64,000 nt of DNA, taken from contig JAIEQI010000010.1 of assembly GCA_019747875.1 (NCBI GenBank), positions 46,131 through 110,130 of the forward strand, given 5' to 3'. The notes under the pieces are model-generated. The model saw nothing but the letters and a program-made list of their open reading frames with translations. It ran no database searches and was not told the origin of the DNA. Below, one piece after another: positions 17,067-28,622 of the stretch. The translations under genes were made by a program, and so were the position numbers. This stretch comes from Candidatus Obscuribacterales bacterium (GTDB lineage Bacteria > Cyanobacteriota > Vampirovibrionia > Obscuribacterales > Obscuribacteraceae). The first letter of the stretch is position 1. The number at the start of each line of letters is the position of its first letter.

Positions 17067-18983
17067 TCATGAATTCCCTTTCTTCTGCAGCGGTACTACG
17101 AATCGAAAAACTGATCCTTTACCCATCTCGCTTTCGACATCGATCGCACCGTGCATAAGCTGAACGTATCCTTTCGAAATACTCAAGCCCAGACCAGTCC
17201 CTCCGAACCGCCTGCGCGTGCTTCCGTCAGCCTGTATAAACGGCTGAAATAGACGAGCCTTCTGCTCTTCTGTGATACCAATACCGGTGTCCTGAACTTC
17301 AAACAAAACAGGAACTGTGTTTCCATTAAAAAGATTACCTTCGGGCAGCATGAGACCTTCACTGGCTCTTACCGAAAGCTGAATGCTACCTTGCTTCGTG
17401 AACTTGACCGCGTTGCCCACAAGGTTGGAAAGCACTTGCCTGATCTTAACTTCATCGCCAAGTAAGCGATCAGGCACCAGCTCGTCAATGTCTAAGATCA
17501 TGTCGAGATCTTTGCTGCGACTTAAACTAATAAAGCTCTGACAGACCTCGTTAGCCAGTAGGCGCGGGGAGAATTCGCTGACTTCAAGGTTTACACGACC
17601 AGCTTCCAACTTGGAGAAATCGAGAATGTCATTCAATACAACCAGCAATCGCTTGCCTGAATCCAGGAGATGAAAAGCGAGCTCCTTCTGCTCCTCGTTC
17701 AACTCGGGATCGCTATGCAATAGTTCTGCCATGCCTATGATGCCTGCCATGGGCGTCCTAATTTCATGGCTAACATTGGCGACAAATTGGCTCTTCAATT
17801 CACTTGAACGCAATGCTTCATCGCGAGCTCGTCTAACCTCTTCATCAGACAGGCGCTGCTGGGTCAGATCCTGTGTAACTTTCACAAAGCCCCGATGCTC
17901 ACCATGTTCATCAAAAACCGCAGTGATAGTTACACGAGCAAAAAAAGTACTGCCATCCTTTCTAACACGCCAACCTTCTTCTTCGTAGTGACCATTGTCC
18001 TTTGCCTGGCGCAGTTCCTTGTCCGGATGTCCGATTAGCTTCAAATCCTCGGGATAGAAAATAGAAAAATGTTTTCCGATGACTTCACTTGCGGTATATC
18101 CTTTAAACCGTGCCGCGCCAGCATTCCAGGTCAAGATCTTGCCGTCGACGTCAAGCAAAAAGATCGCATAATCTTTAACGGCTGACACCATCAAGTCAAA
18201 GACTTCATCGCTCCGGCGCAACTGCTCTTCGGCAGCTCGACGCTCTGTCAGATCCCGTGTAACCTTTAAGAAACCACGCAGATGATCATTTTCATCTTTT
18301 ACAGCTGTAATGGTGACATCGGCCCAAAAGCACGATCCATCCTTCTTAAAACGCCAACCTTCCTCATGGTAACGCCCCTTTTCGACAGCTTCCTTAAGCT
18401 CTTCCTCAGGATGATTGCGCTCTCTATCTTGTGGCGAGTAAAAAATCGAAAAATGCTTACCGACGATTTCATTGCGATCATATCCCTTAATCGCACGAGC
18501 TCCTTCGTTCCAGCTAGTGATAAATCCATTGGGATCAAGTGCAAAAATTGCATAGTCTTTGACTGCGGATATCATCAATCCAAAATCTTCTTCGTTGCGT
18601 CGAAGTTGCTCAACTGTCTTTTTGAGTTCAGAAAGATCTCTGATGACCAGGTTGTAAGCGATTACTGCACCATTTTCCAAGACAGGTGAAACCGTGACCT
18701 TACCGCGCAATCGGCGACCATCGATTGCTTGAAGATTCAAGTCTTTAGGAGCGGCACTTTTTTTGATATCAGCGAAGGATAGATTCGTAGAGACCTTAAT
18801 TTCATCCCAAGCCTTTCCGACTATCTGGTCCTGCGCATAACCAAAAAGTTTCTCAGCACCGAAGCTCCAGAATCTTACGCACCCGTCCATTTCCAACACA
18901 ATGAAAGCCGTATCTGGCAGGGACCCTACCAAATTTTCAAGTATGGCCAATTTCTTACTGAGCTGTGCTGAATCGGAGGACAT
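17067..18983 (-). CDS. PAS-PAS-PAS sensor histidine kinase
   Basis: 638 residues, no membrane segment, so cytosolic. It has three PAS domains (about residues 15-125, 140-255, 265-380). The second and third are close tandem duplicates sharing AVKDYAIF, GKHFSIFY and EEGWR..KDGS. A HisKA domain follows with phospho-acceptor H406 in SHEIRTPM, then a HATPase domain with NLVGNAVKFT (N box), DTGIGI (G1) and [10 protein letters not shown] (G2). It lacks its own receiver; the free receiver immediately downstream fills that role. The PAS ligand or cofactor is not identifiable. Confidence 0.95.
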   Translation of the reverse strand: MSSDSAQLSKKLAILENLVGSLPDTAFIVLEMDGCVRFWSFGAEKLFGYAQDQIVGKAWDEIKVSTNLSFADIKKSAAPKDLNLQAIDGRRLRGKVTVSPVLENGAVIAYNLVIRDLSELKKTVEQLRRNEEDFGLMISAVKDYAIFALDPNGFITSWNEGARAIKGYDRNEIVGKHFSIFYSPQDRERNHPEEELKEAVEKGRYHEEGWRFKKDGSCFWADVTITAVKDENDHLRGFLKVTRDLTERRAAEEQLRRSDEVFDLMVSAVKDYAIFLLDVDGKILTWNAGAARFKGYTASEVIGKHFSIFYPEDLKLIGHPDKELRQAKDNGHYEEEGWRVRKDGSTFFARVTITAVFDEHGEHRGFVKVTQDLTQQRLSDEEVRRARDEALRSSELKSQFVANVSHEIRTPMAGIIGMAELLHSDPELNEEQKELAFHLLDSGKRLLVVLNDILDFSKLEAGRVNLEVSEFSPRLLANEVCQSFISLSRSKDLDMILDIDELVPDRLLGDEVKIRQVLSNLVGNAVKFTKQGSIQLSVRASEGLMLPEGNLFNGNTVPVLFEVQDTGIGITEEQKARLFQPFIQADGSTRRRFGGTGLGLSISKGYVQLMHGAIDVESEMGKGSVFRFVVPLQKKGNS

Positions 18984-19096
18984 GGCTCATCTCACTATCT
19001 CTGCAAGCTAACTATATCATTAGAAACTAATAGCTTGTGCATCACATCGACTAACAGCAGGCTCTTGAGTATGTTTTTCTTTTTGCAGATTCAAAG

Positions 19097-20578
19097 TCAC
19101 ATGCCGGCAATCGACAAAATTTGTTTTGCGCGATTTCGAATCGCATTGGCTTCGGCCGTTTTTCCTGCAGCTTGCAGTACTCGGGCGTAATCTTGGCAGC
19201 ACGCGGCAACATAGCGACTGCTTGCACCCATAGATTGTTCTGTTGCAGCAAGCGCTTTTATGTACGTTGCTTCGGACTCTGAATAACGACTTTGCTTGTA
19301 ATAAAAGAACGCAAGTCTATTCAGAATTTTCGCGGTGACGAACTTGCCTGGACCGCCTGCTGATTGACTTGATTCCAGAGCTTGCTTGTATAGCTCTTCC
19401 GCTTTTTGCGATTGTCCTAAACGATCATATGTCGTTGCTAGATTTAGCTTGCAGTCAACGACTGCTAAATTGCTATCGCCGTAGGCTTTGAGATAAATAG
19501 ACAAGGCTCGCTCGAGCAGGGGCAACGCTTCAGAATTCTTTCCCTGTAAGTTGTATAGCAGCGCCAGATTAGTGAGATCTGAAGCCAAGCCTGGATGATC
19601 AGGTCCAAGTGATTGCTCATCAATTTCAATAACTTTTCTGTAGAGTGGCTCGGCTTCGTCATAACGTTTTTGCCCGGCACTTACCTCAGAAAGCGTCGCG
19701 AACATCGAATTGGCACTGACCGATTCTGCAGAAGAGATAATCTTATTCGATTCGTTCTCTTGCGAGCCAAACGTGGATTCGTTGACCTGAGCAGCAGTTG
19801 ATGAAAATGTAGACGACTCTGATTCCTGAACACTCGAACCAATTCTTCCAGAACCAGCATCGACGGAACTCTGTGATTGAATCGACGCAAGATTATTGAG
19901 TTTCTTGTCGATCTCTTGCGCTTCGCCTGTCTTGTTTTGCTCCTTCAACAGATCAGAATACGATTTCAAAATACTCTGAAGTTGTGCCGACTGCGCCACG
20001 GAAGCAGCATTCTTATCCAATTTGCTGATAGCTTTCCGATAAGCACTAGCACCCTTTTCGAGTTTGCCGCTGCGCGCATAGTAAGAAGCAGCTCGATGAT
20101 AACCATGGGCCATTACTGCCGGATCAGCAGACTGCGATTCCAAAGCAAAAATGCGGTTGTACATATCTTCTGCTTTGCGATTCAACCCTTGCGACTCATA
20201 ACACGACGCCAGATCAATCATCGCATTGATGGTTTCAGAAGATGCTGGACCTTTCTCCCTGAGCAAAACGTTGTACGCTCTTTGATAAACGGCAAGGGCA
20301 TCGTTGACTCGGCCAAGTTGAGTAAGCGCATCACCCAACCCCATCAGCGATGGAATCAGCTTTGTCAGATCAGCGCCAGTGTCGTCCGCTTCCTGAACCG
20401 ACAGCCTCCAAAATTGCTGCGCCTTGTTCCAATCTCTCTGACGAGTAGCCGCCTGCGCCATAGCATGATAATTGTCCCAACTCGAATCTGACACTGCAGC
20501 CGAGACGAGAGTACGATCAAACAGGAAGTAAGACGAGACAGCAAATAGGGATAAAAAAACAAGCTTCTGGAAGGGCAT
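19097..20578 (-). CDS. Exported TPR protein (kinesin-light-chain type)
   Basis: About 493 residues: signal peptide (PFQKLVFLSLFAVSSYFLFDRTLVSA), then about ten TPR units in two blocks separated by a Ser/Gln/Glu-rich linker (about residues 225-290). The second block shows kinesin-light-chain-style repeats such as EIDEQSLGPDHPGLASDLTNL and IYLKAYGDSNLAVVDCKLNLA. It is expected to be a periplasmic or surface protein-interaction scaffold. The frame is open to 20758, but the extension is Cys/Trp-rich and unlike the rest; ATG 20578 puts the signal peptide first. No partner can be named. Confidence 0.85.
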   Translation of the reverse strand: MPFQKLVFLSLFAVSSYFLFDRTLVSAAVSDSSWDNYHAMAQAATRQRDWNKAQQFWRLSVQEADDTGADLTKLIPSLMGLGDALTQLGRVNDALAVYQRAYNVLLREKGPASSETINAMIDLASCYESQGLNRKAEDMYNRIFALESQSADPAVMAHGYHRAASYYARSGKLEKGASAYRKAISKLDKNAASVAQSAQLQSILKSYSDLLKEQNKTGEAQEIDKKLNNLASIQSQSSVDAGSGRIGSSVQESESSTFSSTAAQVNESTFGSQENESNKIISSAESVSANSMFATLSEVSAGQKRYDEAEPLYRKVIEIDEQSLGPDHPGLASDLTNLALLYNLQGKNSEALPLLERALSIYLKAYGDSNLAVVDCKLNLATTYDRLGQSQKAEELYKQALESSQSAGGPGKFVTAKILNRLAFFYYKQSRYSESEATYIKALAATEQSMGASSRYVAACCQDYARVLQAAGKTAEANAIRNRAKQILSIAGM

Positions 20579-20929
20579 AGCAATCTCTTTGGAACACCAT
20601 ATTTTACCGCACTTCGGAGCAATTCGCGCCAACGACCTTTCATCACAGTCGCCGTTCCACTCGTCGCAAAGCCAATAAAGCAAGGGCATCAAAACCAGCC
20701 AAACGCAAGATGACAAGTTACAAATTCGCAGAATCCACGTGACAACAAATCGAGTCAAACACTGATGTCATCACGTCACGCAAACTCCACGAGCAAAAAT
20801 AATCCGACAAAATTTGCAATTTCGCAAATCCTAGTAAAAAACTCTTCTCATCGGCTTCTTCATAAAATCTGCATACACAGCGCCGACGATGGTCGTCGTT
20901 ATTTATATAAGGTAATGCGGTACAACTGA

Positions 20930-21080
20930 TGATGCTAATCAGGCAACGGATGAAAGAAGGGCAAAGCCTAACTAACCTCCCTGCAGATTGATTAGGAGTA
21001 GGAAACCCTTTGATGCTCCTGAACGTTAGCAAAAGCTGAATCTTCCGATTCAGCGGAAGCCCGGAGACACTACAAATCAA
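20930..21080 (+). ncRNA. Candidate structured leader upstream of the poly-HAMP kinase gene
   Basis: The 630-base gap before the kinase gene holds a run of potential stems: CTAACTAA/TTGATTAG with a 12-base loop, AGGAG...CTCCT enclosing AGG-AAAC-CCT, and a perfect 8-bp stem GCTGAATC-TTCC-GATTCAGC (21035-21054). The last overlaps an alternative stem CTTCCG/CGGAAG. Mutually exclusive stems are what a regulatory leader would show. I could not match it to a known riboswitch class. The rest of the gap (20579-20930) shows nothing I can support. Confidence 0.25.
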
Positions 21081-21208
21081 TCAATTCACTTTTAAGCTGA
21101 GTGCACTCGCACTTGGTTTAACTACGTAGTATGAGTTGTTAAGAGATCATCCCAGCAACTCAAGCTAATTGAACTAATCGAACACCAGAATACTGAGGAA
21201 GCTGAATT

Positions 21209-24200
21209 ATGCCGACTGCGCGCAAAAATTCCGACGAGCTTGACCCCCGAGAGCTGCTGCAAGCTCTCAGGCTTATGGGAAAAGGCGTCTTTGCACACCG
21301 ATTGCCGATGGACCAAATCGGCGTCGCAGGTGAGGTCGCACAAGCCTTTAATTATGCGATTGAACTTAATCAACGCCTGACCAAAGAGCTGGACCGCATA
21401 AGCACCGTCGTCGGTAAAGAAGGAAAAATTACCCAGCGGGCGTCGCTCGGTGAGGCAACTGGAGAGTGGCAGACTTGCATCAATTCAGTGAACACTTTAG
21501 TAGGCGACCTGGTGCGTCCGACCGCTGAAGTATCGCGCGTTATCGGCGCAGTGGCTCGTGGCGATCTTTCGCAGTCGATGGCACTGGAAATCGAAGGCGC
21601 TCCTCTTCGAGGTGAGTTCTTAAGAACAGCAAAGACGATCAACACGATGGTGGACCAGCTCTCATCATTTGCATCTGAAGTAACACGGGTTGCTCGTGAA
21701 GTAGGTACCGAAGGGAAGCTGGGCGGACAAGCCGTGGTGAAGGGCGTGTCGGGCACATGGAAAGATTTAACCGACAACGTAAATTCAATGGCAGGAAACC
21801 TGACAGCGCAGGTGCGTAACATCAAAGACGTTACGACGGCTGTGGCAAACGGCGACCTCTCAAAGAAAATCACTGTGGACGTTAAAGGCGAAATCCTTGA
21901 GTTGAAAGAAACGATCAACACAATGGTGGACCAGCTTTCATCATTTGCATCTGAAGTAACACGGGTTGCTCGTGAAGTAGGTACCGAAGGAAAACTGGGC
22001 GGTCAGGCAGTTGTGCGTGGTGTGTCCGGCACATGGAAAGACTTGACAGACAACGTAAATTCGATGGCAGGTAACCTGACATCGCAGGTGCGTAACATCA
22101 AAGACGTAGCGACCGCAGTTGCTAATGGTGACTTGTCGAAGAAAATTACTGTAGACGTTAAAGGCGAAATTTTAGAGCTGAAAAACACATTCAACACAAT
22201 GGTGGACCAGCTCTCATCATTTGCAGCTGAAGTAACGCGGGTTGCTCGTGAGGTCGGTACGGAAGGAAAGTTGGGCGGACAAGCCCAGGTGAAGGGCGTC
22301 GCCGGCACGTGGAAAGATCTCACCGACAATGTGAACTACATGGCGTCAAACCTCACATCGCAAGTGCGTAACATCGCAGACGTGACGACGGCTGTGGCTA
22401 ACGGTGATCTCTCAAGAAAGATCACCGTCGATGTCAAAGGCGAAATTCTCGAACTAAAAAATACGATCAACACGATGGTGGACCAGCTCTCATCATTTGC
22501 AGCTGAAGTAACGCGGGTTGCCCGTGAAGTAGGTACAGAAGGCAAGCTCGGCGGTCAGGCGCAGGTGAAGGGCGTCGCCGGCACATGGAAGGATCTCACG
22601 GACAATGTGAACTACATGGCGTCAAACCTCACATCGCAAGTGCGTAACATCGCAGAAGTTACGACGGCAGTTGCAAACGGTGACCTCTCAAAGAAAATCA
22701 CTGTCGACGTCAAAGGCGAAATTCTCGAACTGAAAAATACGATCAACACAATGGTGGATCAGCTCTCCTCATTTGCAGCTGAAGTTATCCGGGTTGCTCG
22801 TGAAGTGGGTACCGAAGGAATCCTGGGCGGTCAGGCAGACGTTAAAGGCGTCTCCGGCACATGGAAAGATTTAACAGACAACGTCAATTCAATGGCAGGA
22901 AATCTGACAGCTCAGGTTCGTAACATCGCAGATGTGACGACGGCAGTTGCTAATGGCGATCTGTCGAAGAAAATTACCGTTGACGTCAAAGGCGAAATTC
23001 TCGAACTGAAAAATACGATCAACACGATGGTGGACCAACTTTCATCATTTGCATCTGAAGTAACACGGGTTGCTCGTGAAGTAGGTACGGAAGGCATACT
23101 TGGTGGACAAGCTGACGTAAAAGATGTATCGGGTACCTGGAAGGATCTCACGGACAACGTGAACTACATGGCGTCCAACCTCACATCACAAGTGCGTAAC
23201 ATCGCAGACGTTACGACGGCTGTGGCTAACGGCGATCTCTCAAGAAAAATCACTGTAGACGTTAAAGGCGAGATCCTCGAACTGAAAAATACGATCAACA
23301 CGATGGTGGACCAGCTCTCATCATTTGCAGCTGAAGTAACGCGGGTTGCTCGTGAGGTAGGTACGGAAGGAAAACTCGGCGGACAAGCCGAAGTAAAAGG
23401 TGTTGCCGGTACGTGGAAAGACCTCACAGATAATGTGAACTACATGGCGTCCAACCTCACATCACAAGTTCGTAACATCGCAGACGTTACGAGAGCTGTG
23501 GCGAACGGTGACCTCTCAAAGAAAATCACAGTTGACGTTAAAGGCGAAATTCTCGAACTAAAAAATACGATCAATACGATGGTGGACCAGCTGTCATCAT
23601 TCGCAGCTGAAGTAACACGGGTCGCACGCGAGGTAGGTACTGAAGGAAAACTCGGTGGACAAGCGCAAGTAAAAGACGTCTCGGGAACATGGAAAGCGCT
23701 TACGGATTCCGTAAATTCAATGGCGTTCAACCTCACATCGCAAGTGCGTAACATCGCAGACGTAACGACGGCTGTTGCAAACGGCGACCTCTCCAAGAAG
23801 ATCACTGTGGACGTTCGTGGAGAAATTCTCGAACTGAAAGAAACGATCAACACAATGGTCGATCAGCTCTCGTCATTTGCAGCTGAGGTTACACGTGTTG
23901 CTCGTGAAGTAGGAACGGAAGGAAAACTCGGTGGACAAGCGGTTGTACGCGGAGTCTCCGGAACGTGGAAGGACCTCACGGACAACGTAAATTCAATGGC
24001 GTCCAACCTGACCGCACAAGTCCGTAACATCAAAGACGTTACGACGGCTGTTGCAAATGGTGACCTCTCCAAGAAAATCACGGTTGACGTCAAAGGCGAA
24101 ATCCTCGAGCTGAAAGAAACGATCAACACAATGGTGGATCAGCTCTCCTCATTCGCATCCGAAGTAACTCGGGTTGCTCGTGAGGTAGGAACGGAAGGGA

Positions 24201-27200
24201 AGCTCGGTGGACAAGCGCAAGTAAAAGGCGTCTCTGGAACATGGAAGGATCTTACGGACAACGTGAACTTCATGGCGTCCAATCTGACAGAGCAAGTGCG
24301 TGGTATTGCCGGCGTTGTAACCGCGGTTGCAAACGGTGACCTGAAGCGAAAACTGGTACTTGCTGCTAAAGGTGAAATCGCGGCATTATCAAATACGATC
24401 AACGAGATGATCGACACGCTGGCGACATTTGCAGATCAGGTAACCACGGTTGCACGTGAGGTAGGAGTTGAAGGAAAGCTGGGCGGTCAAGCCCGCGTCC
24501 CTGGTGCCTCTGGCACATGGAGAGACTTAACGGACAACGTAAACCAGCTCGCCGCAAATCTAACGACACAAGTACGTGCAATCGCAGAGGTAGCAACAGC
24601 TGTAACGAAGGGTGACCTTACGCGATCCATCACAGTGGAAGCGCAAGGCGAAGTCGCATCACTCAAAGACAATATCAACGAGATGATTCGCAACCTCAAA
24701 GACACCACGCAAAAGAACATGGAGCAAGACTGGCTCAAAACCAACCTTGCTCGATTCACTCGTATCCTGCAAGGACAAAGAGACTTGCTGGCAGTGGCTG
24801 AGCTCATTCTTTCAGAGCTGGCGCCACTGGTTAGCGCCGAGCACGGCGTATTCTATATAAAGGAATCGGAAGACGAAACCGAGGAATTCCTGAGCTTGCT
24901 AGGCAGCTACGCCTACACTGAGCGCAAGAATCTTTCCCACAAGTTCCGCCCGAAAGAAGGACTTGTTGGTCAGTGCTTGCTTGAGAAGAAGCGCATCATG
25001 TTGCGCAACGTCCCTGAAGACTACATCCGCATCAAATCCGGATTGGGCGAAGGCGTCCCATACAACATCGTCGTCATGCCGGTTCTATTTGAAGGACAAG
25101 TACGAGCCGTAATCGAGCTGGCATCATTTGAATCATTCAGTGAAACTCACTTAGCGTTCCTTGACCAGCTGATGGAATCGATTGGTATCGTTCTTAATAC
25201 CATCGAGGCAAACATGAGAACGGAAAACTTGCTCAAGCAATCCCAAACCTTGGCGCAAGAACTACAGAGCCAACAGCTCGAACTTACAGAAACCAATACA
25301 CGACTGGAACAACAAGCGGCAACTCTGCGCGAATCAGAAAAACTGCTTCAACAACAACAAGAAGAATTGCAGCAAACAAACGAAGAGCTGCAAGAGAAAG
25401 CACGCTTGCTCGCGTTGCAGAATGCCGAGGTCGAGCGCAAAAACCGCGAAATCGAGCAAGCAAGACTCACGCTGGAAGAAAAAGCAGAACAGCTCGAACT
25501 TACATCCAAATACAAGTCCGAGTTCCTGGCGAACATGTCGCACGAACTTCGTACTCCTCTCAACAGCTTGCTGATCCTGTCGAAGTTGTTGACGGAGAAC
25601 AAGGAGGGCAACCTCACTCCAAAGCAAGTCGAATTCGCCGAAACAGTCCACAACGCCGGTACAGACCTCCTCAACCTCATCAACGACATCCTCGATCTAT
25701 CCAAGATCGAATCTGGAACAATCACCGTCGATGTCGGCGAGGTATCGATCCCACAACTGGCAGAGGACATGGAACGCGGATTCCGCGCGATTGCAGACAA
25801 CAAGAAACTGGAATTCTCTCTTGTCAAAGAAGAGAGCATGCCGAACATCATCCACACCGACGAGAAGCGCTTGAACCAAGTATTGAAGAACTTGCTTTCA
25901 AACGCCTTCAAGTTCACCGAGGAAGGAATGGTCGAACTGCGCTTCAGCATTGCGACCGAAGGATGGAGCTCCGACCACAAGATACTCAACAAAGCAGAAC
26001 GCGTCATTGCGATGGCAGTCACCGATACTGGTATCGGTGTGCCTCACGACAAGCAGAAACTGATCTTCGAAGCCTTCCAGCAAGCGGACGGCACCACAAG
26101 CCGCAAGTATGGTGGCACAGGATTGGGACTTGCAATCAGCCGCGAAATCGCACGCCTACTGGGCGGCGAAATCAAACTGCAGAGCGAGCCGGAAGAGGGA
26201 AGCACATTCACCTTATACATTCCGGAAAGCTTCATACATACGAAGATCACCGATCAACAGAGACACGACAAGATGGTCAGCGCTCTCATCGAACGAGATC
26301 GCAGTGGTGACCTCGAGAAAGCAATTCTACTGGAAAGCCACGTTAATGATGATCGCACCAATATCCAACCTGACGATCGCGTCTTGCTCATTATTGAAGA
26401 TGACGTGCACTTCGCTGGGCTCTTGCTGGATCTTGCTCGCGAACACGGTTTCAAGGGGCTGGTATCGCTGCGAGGCGAAGTCGGCTTAGCGCTTGCTAAG
26501 AAGTTCCAGCCTCATGCAATCACTCTCGACTTGAATTTACCGGATATGGATGGTTGGACCATTTTGGACCGACTCAAACACGATCCGGCAACCAGACACA
26601 TTCCTGTCGAAGTGATCTCTGTCGAAGATAGACGCTGGCGCGGACTGCGTTTTGGCGCAATCGGCTACTTGCAAAAACCAGTCACAAAAGAGAAACTCGA
26701 AGAAGCGCTTAACTCGATCAAGAGTTATGTGGATCGACCAGCCCGCAATCTTCTAGTTGTCGAAGATAACGAAGATCAGCGCAACAGCATAATCGAATTG
26801 ATTGGAAACAATGACGTCAACATCGTCGCCGTTGGCACCGCTGCTGAGACTATCGAAGCGCTCAAGCAGCAGCCCTTCGATTGCATGGTGCTTGACCTCG
26901 GACTGCCAGACATGGCAGGGCTTGATCTTATCCGCACAATTCACCAGGAACTCAATCTAACAGAGATTCCAATTGTTGTGTACACAGGAAAAGAGCTCTC
27001 CCGTCAGGAAGAAATCGAACTGCGCAAATTCACAGAAGCGGTCATCGTCAAAGATGTTAAATCGCCTGAGCGTTTGCTGGATGAAACAGCGCTATTCCTT
27101 CACAGATTGCAGACCAGTTTGCCGGAATCACAGCAAAAGATGTTACGCGATCTGCACCAGACGGACCCAATTCTTGATGGTGCAAAAGTTCTCGTCGTCG

Positions 27201-27547
27201 ACGACGATGTTCGCAACATCTTCGCATTAATGAGCTTGCTCGAACCACATAACGTCGATGTGCTCTACGCGGAGAATGGCAAGGACGCAATCGACCTGGT
27301 AAAAAATAATCCAGATATCGACCTGGTTCTCATGGATGTGATGATGCCGGAAATGGATGGGTACGAGACAACGAGGGCGATTCGCGCGCTGGAAGACTTC
27401 AGAAATCTGCCGATCATCGCTCTGACAGCCAAAGCTATGAAGGGCGATCGCGAAAAATGTCTGGAAGCAGGCGCATCGGATTACCTTGCAAAGCCGGTTG
27501 ATACAGATCAGTTATTGTCAGTACTGCGTGTCTGGTTGTATAAATAA
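21209..27547 (+). CDS. Giant poly-HAMP hybrid histidine kinase (HAMP array-GAF-HisKA-HATPase-3 receivers)
   Basis: 2112 residues without any membrane segment, so cytosolic. Residues about 50-1160 are tandem 92-residue units, each with a canonical and a divergent HAMP-like half (for example [18 protein letters not shown]...[13 protein letters not shown] and [10 protein letters not shown]...[12 protein letters not shown]). The [11 protein letters not shown] block occurs ten times, plus divergent units at both ends. Then follow GAF (about 1184-1330), a Gln/Glu-rich coiled coil, HisKA with H1445 in SHELRTP, HATPase ([26 protein letters not shown]), and receivers at about 1724-1840, 1846-1962 and 1993-2110 ([30 protein letters not shown]). 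It resembles fungal Nik1-type (group III) kinases and their bacterial relatives, which have about half as many HAMP units. GAGGAAG supports the start. Confidence 0.95.
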   Translation: MPTARKNSDELDPRELLQALRLMGKGVFAHRLPMDQIGVAGEVAQAFNYAIELNQRLTKELDRISTVVGKEGKITQRASLGEATGEWQTCINSVNTLVGDLVRPTAEVSRVIGAVARGDLSQSMALEIEGAPLRGEFLRTAKTINTMVDQLSSFASEVTRVAREVGTEGKLGGQAVVKGVSGTWKDLTDNVNSMAGNLTAQVRNIKDVTTAVANGDLSKKITVDVKGEILELKETINTMVDQLSSFASEVTRVAREVGTEGKLGGQAVVRGVSGTWKDLTDNVNSMAGNLTSQVRNIKDVATAVANGDLSKKITVDVKGEILELKNTFNTMVDQLSSFAAEVTRVAREVGTEGKLGGQAQVKGVAGTWKDLTDNVNYMASNLTSQVRNIADVTTAVANGDLSRKITVDVKGEILELKNTINTMVDQLSSFAAEVTRVAREVGTEGKLGGQAQVKGVAGTWKDLTDNVNYMASNLTSQVRNIAEVTTAVANGDLSKKITVDVKGEILELKNTINTMVDQLSSFAAEVIRVAREVGTEGILGGQADVKGVSGTWKDLTDNVNSMAGNLTAQVRNIADVTTAVANGDLSKKITVDVKGEILELKNTINTMVDQLSSFASEVTRVAREVGTEGILGGQADVKDVSGTWKDLTDNVNYMASNLTSQVRNIADVTTAVANGDLSRKITVDVKGEILELKNTINTMVDQLSSFAAEVTRVAREVGTEGKLGGQAEVKGVAGTWKDLTDNVNYMASNLTSQVRNIADVTRAVANGDLSKKITVDVKGEILELKNTINTMVDQLSSFAAEVTRVAREVGTEGKLGGQAQVKDVSGTWKALTDSVNSMAFNLTSQVRNIADVTTAVANGDLSKKITVDVRGEILELKETINTMVDQLSSFAAEVTRVAREVGTEGKLGGQAVVRGVSGTWKDLTDNVNSMASNLTAQVRNIKDVTTAVANGDLSKKITVDVKGEILELKETINTMVDQLSSFASEVTRVAREVGTEGKLGGQAQVKGVSGTWKDLTDNVNFMASNLTEQVRGIAGVVTAVANGDLKRKLVLAAKGEIAALSNTINEMIDTLATFADQVTTVAREVGVEGKLGGQARVPGASGTWRDLTDNVNQLAANLTTQVRAIAEVATAVTKGDLTRSITVEAQGEVASLKDNINEMIRNLKDTTQKNMEQDWLKTNLARFTRILQGQRDLLAVAELILSELAPLVSAEHGVFYIKESEDETEEFLSLLGSYAYTERKNLSHKFRPKEGLVGQCLLEKKRIMLRNVPEDYIRIKSGLGEGVPYNIVVMPVLFEGQVRAVIELASFESFSETHLAFLDQLMESIGIVLNTIEANMRTENLLKQSQTLAQELQSQQLELTETNTRLEQQAATLRESEKLLQQQQEELQQTNEELQEKARLLALQNAEVERKNREIEQARLTLEEKAEQLELTSKYKSEFLANMSHELRTPLNSLLILSKLLTENKEGNLTPKQVEFAETVHNAGTDLLNLINDILDLSKIESGTITVDVGEVSIPQLAEDMERGFRAIADNKKLEFSLVKEESMPNIIHTDEKRLNQVLKNLLSNAFKFTEEGMVELRFSIATEGWSSDHKILNKAERVIAMAVTDTGIGVPHDKQKLIFEAFQQADGTTSRKYGGTGLGLAISREIARLLGGEIKLQSEPEEGSTFTLYIPESFIHTKITDQQRHDKMVSALIERDRSGDLEKAILLESHVNDDRTNIQPDDRVLLIIEDDVHFAGLLLDLAREHGFKGLVSLRGEVGLALAKKFQPHAITLDLNLPDMDGWTILDRLKHDPATRHIPVEVISVEDRRWRGLRFGAIGYLQKPVTKEKLEEALNSIKSYVDRPARNLLVVEDNEDQRNSIIELIGNNDVNIVAVGTAAETIEALKQQPFDCMVLDLGLPDMAGLDLIRTIHQELNLTEIPIVVYTGKELSRQEEIELRKFTEAVIVKDVKSPERLLDETALFLHRLQTSLPESQQKMLRDLHQTDPILDGAKVLVVDDDVRNIFALMSLLEPHNVDVLYAENGKDAIDLVKNNPDIDLVLMDVMMPEMDGYETTRAIRALEDFRNLPIIALTAKAMKGDREKCLEAGASDYLAKPVDTDQLLSVLRVWLYK

Positions 27548-27571
27548 CGATAGGTACGGCGAGATTGCGAA

Positions 27572-28399
27572 TTGACAGTAGATGACGAGCTGGAGCGTCT
27601 GGAAATCGAGCTTTTGCTCGAAGCCATCTTTCGACGCTTTGGTTTCGATTTCCGTGATTATGCTTATACGTCTTTGCGCCGGCGAATTCTTCACGTTATG
27701 CGCAAGGAGGGGCTTGATTCTGTGTCCAGCTTGCAAGACAAAGTCTTGCACCAGCAAGGCACGCTTGAGCGATTACTCAATGGTTTGACCATCAGCGTCA
27801 CTTCTATGTTTCGCGACCCGGATTTTTACGCTGCAATCCGCGAAAAAGTCCTGCCAATTTTGAGAACCTATCCAAATATCAATATTTGGCACGCAGGATG
27901 CGCATCCGGCGAGGAAGTTTACTCAATGGCAATTTTGATGCAAGAAGAGGGGCTCTACGACAAATGTCGATTATACGCTACCGACATGAACGAAGGAGCC
28001 ATTAAAGCTGCGAAAACGGGCATTCTGCCGCTTACGGTGATGAAAGAGTACACCAATAATTACCTCCGCTCCGGCGGCAAATCTGCATTTTCTGATTACT
28101 ACACGGCCAAGCATGGCAATGCCATCTTCGACCAAACTCTGCGAAAAAATGTAGTCTTTGCACATCATAATTTGGTGACAGACAGCTCATTTCACGAATT
28201 TCACTTTATTCTTTGCCGCAATGTGATGATTTACTTCAACAAAGCACTACAATCACGCGTATTCCAGCTATTCAATCAGAGCTTGTCACCTTTCGGCGTA
28301 CTGGCTCTTGGGATACGGGAATCGCTGCTTTTGAATCCAGAAAAAGAGACATACGAGGAGATCGACGCATTACAGCGACTTTATCGACGCATTTCCTAG
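27572..28399 (+). CDS. CheR-type protein-glutamate methyltransferase
   Basis: 275 residues with the CheR fold: an all-helical N-terminal part (FRDYAYTSLRRRILHVM, then GLTISVTSMFRDPDFY) and a SAM-binding domain with HAGCASGEEVYSMAI, ATDMNEGAI and FILCRNVMIYF. It is close to the length of classical CheR. It starts with TTG 24 bases after the hybrid kinase stop and is probably co-transcribed. No methyl-accepting chemoreceptor is encoded in the window, so its substrate is open; the neighbouring poly-HAMP kinase is one candidate by inference only. Confidence 0.92.
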   Translation: MTVDDELERLEIELLLEAIFRRFGFDFRDYAYTSLRRRILHVMRKEGLDSVSSLQDKVLHQQGTLERLLNGLTISVTSMFRDPDFYAAIREKVLPILRTYPNINIWHAGCASGEEVYSMAILMQEEGLYDKCRLYATDMNEGAIKAAKTGILPLTVMKEYTNNYLRSGGKSAFSDYYTAKHGNAIFDQTLRKNVVFAHHNLVTDSSFHEFHFILCRNVMIYFNKALQSRVFQLFNQSLSPFGVLALGIRESLLLNPEKETYEEIDALQRLYRRIS

Positions 28400-28458
28400 A
28401 TGCACGAAGGTTTTCAGAAATCTTTCAGCAACGTTTTTTTGGCCGTATTCGTTGCTAG

Positions 28459-28489
28459 TTCGACAAAAGACTCTAAAATAGAATATAGA
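28459..28489 (+). promoter_or_regulatory. Weak candidate promoter upstream of cheB-like gene
   Basis: TCGACA (28460-28465) and TATAGA (28484-28489) are separated by 18 bases, near sigma-70 consensus. They sit in the 220-base gap between the CheR and CheB genes, about 130 bases before the latter. This is a match by eye only. Confidence 0.2.
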
Positions 28490-28622
28490 TAGCCAGTAAT
28501 CTAGGAATCTCGGTCCATTAAACGCAATGGAGTTTCACAGGTCATCGCTCCTTTCAACTCCTCCGCTCTCGGAATCCCGCCAATAAATGGCAACGGTATC
28601 CTCGATGTTGACTGATCCGTGA

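Noticed and set aside
20718..21080. Minus-strand frame of 120 codons in the gap before the giant kinase
   Set aside because: The translation is Cys/Ser-rich without pattern and no ribosome site precedes it; it overlaps the candidate leader RNA.
20930..21080. Cyclic-di-GMP (GEMM) or cobalamin riboswitch
   Set aside because: GGCAAAGCC and CCCGGAGAC fragments resemble parts of these, but the surrounding consensus and spacing do not fit.
21640..24420. A regular repeat array that could be mistaken for CRISPR
   Set aside because: The period (276 bp) is far too long, there are no spacer-like variable stretches, and the repeats encode protein.
21370..24807. Many long minus-strand open frames across the HAMP array
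   Set aside because: They repeat with the 276-bp period and carry low-complexity Ser/Arg translations, so they are shadows of the plus-strand repeats.
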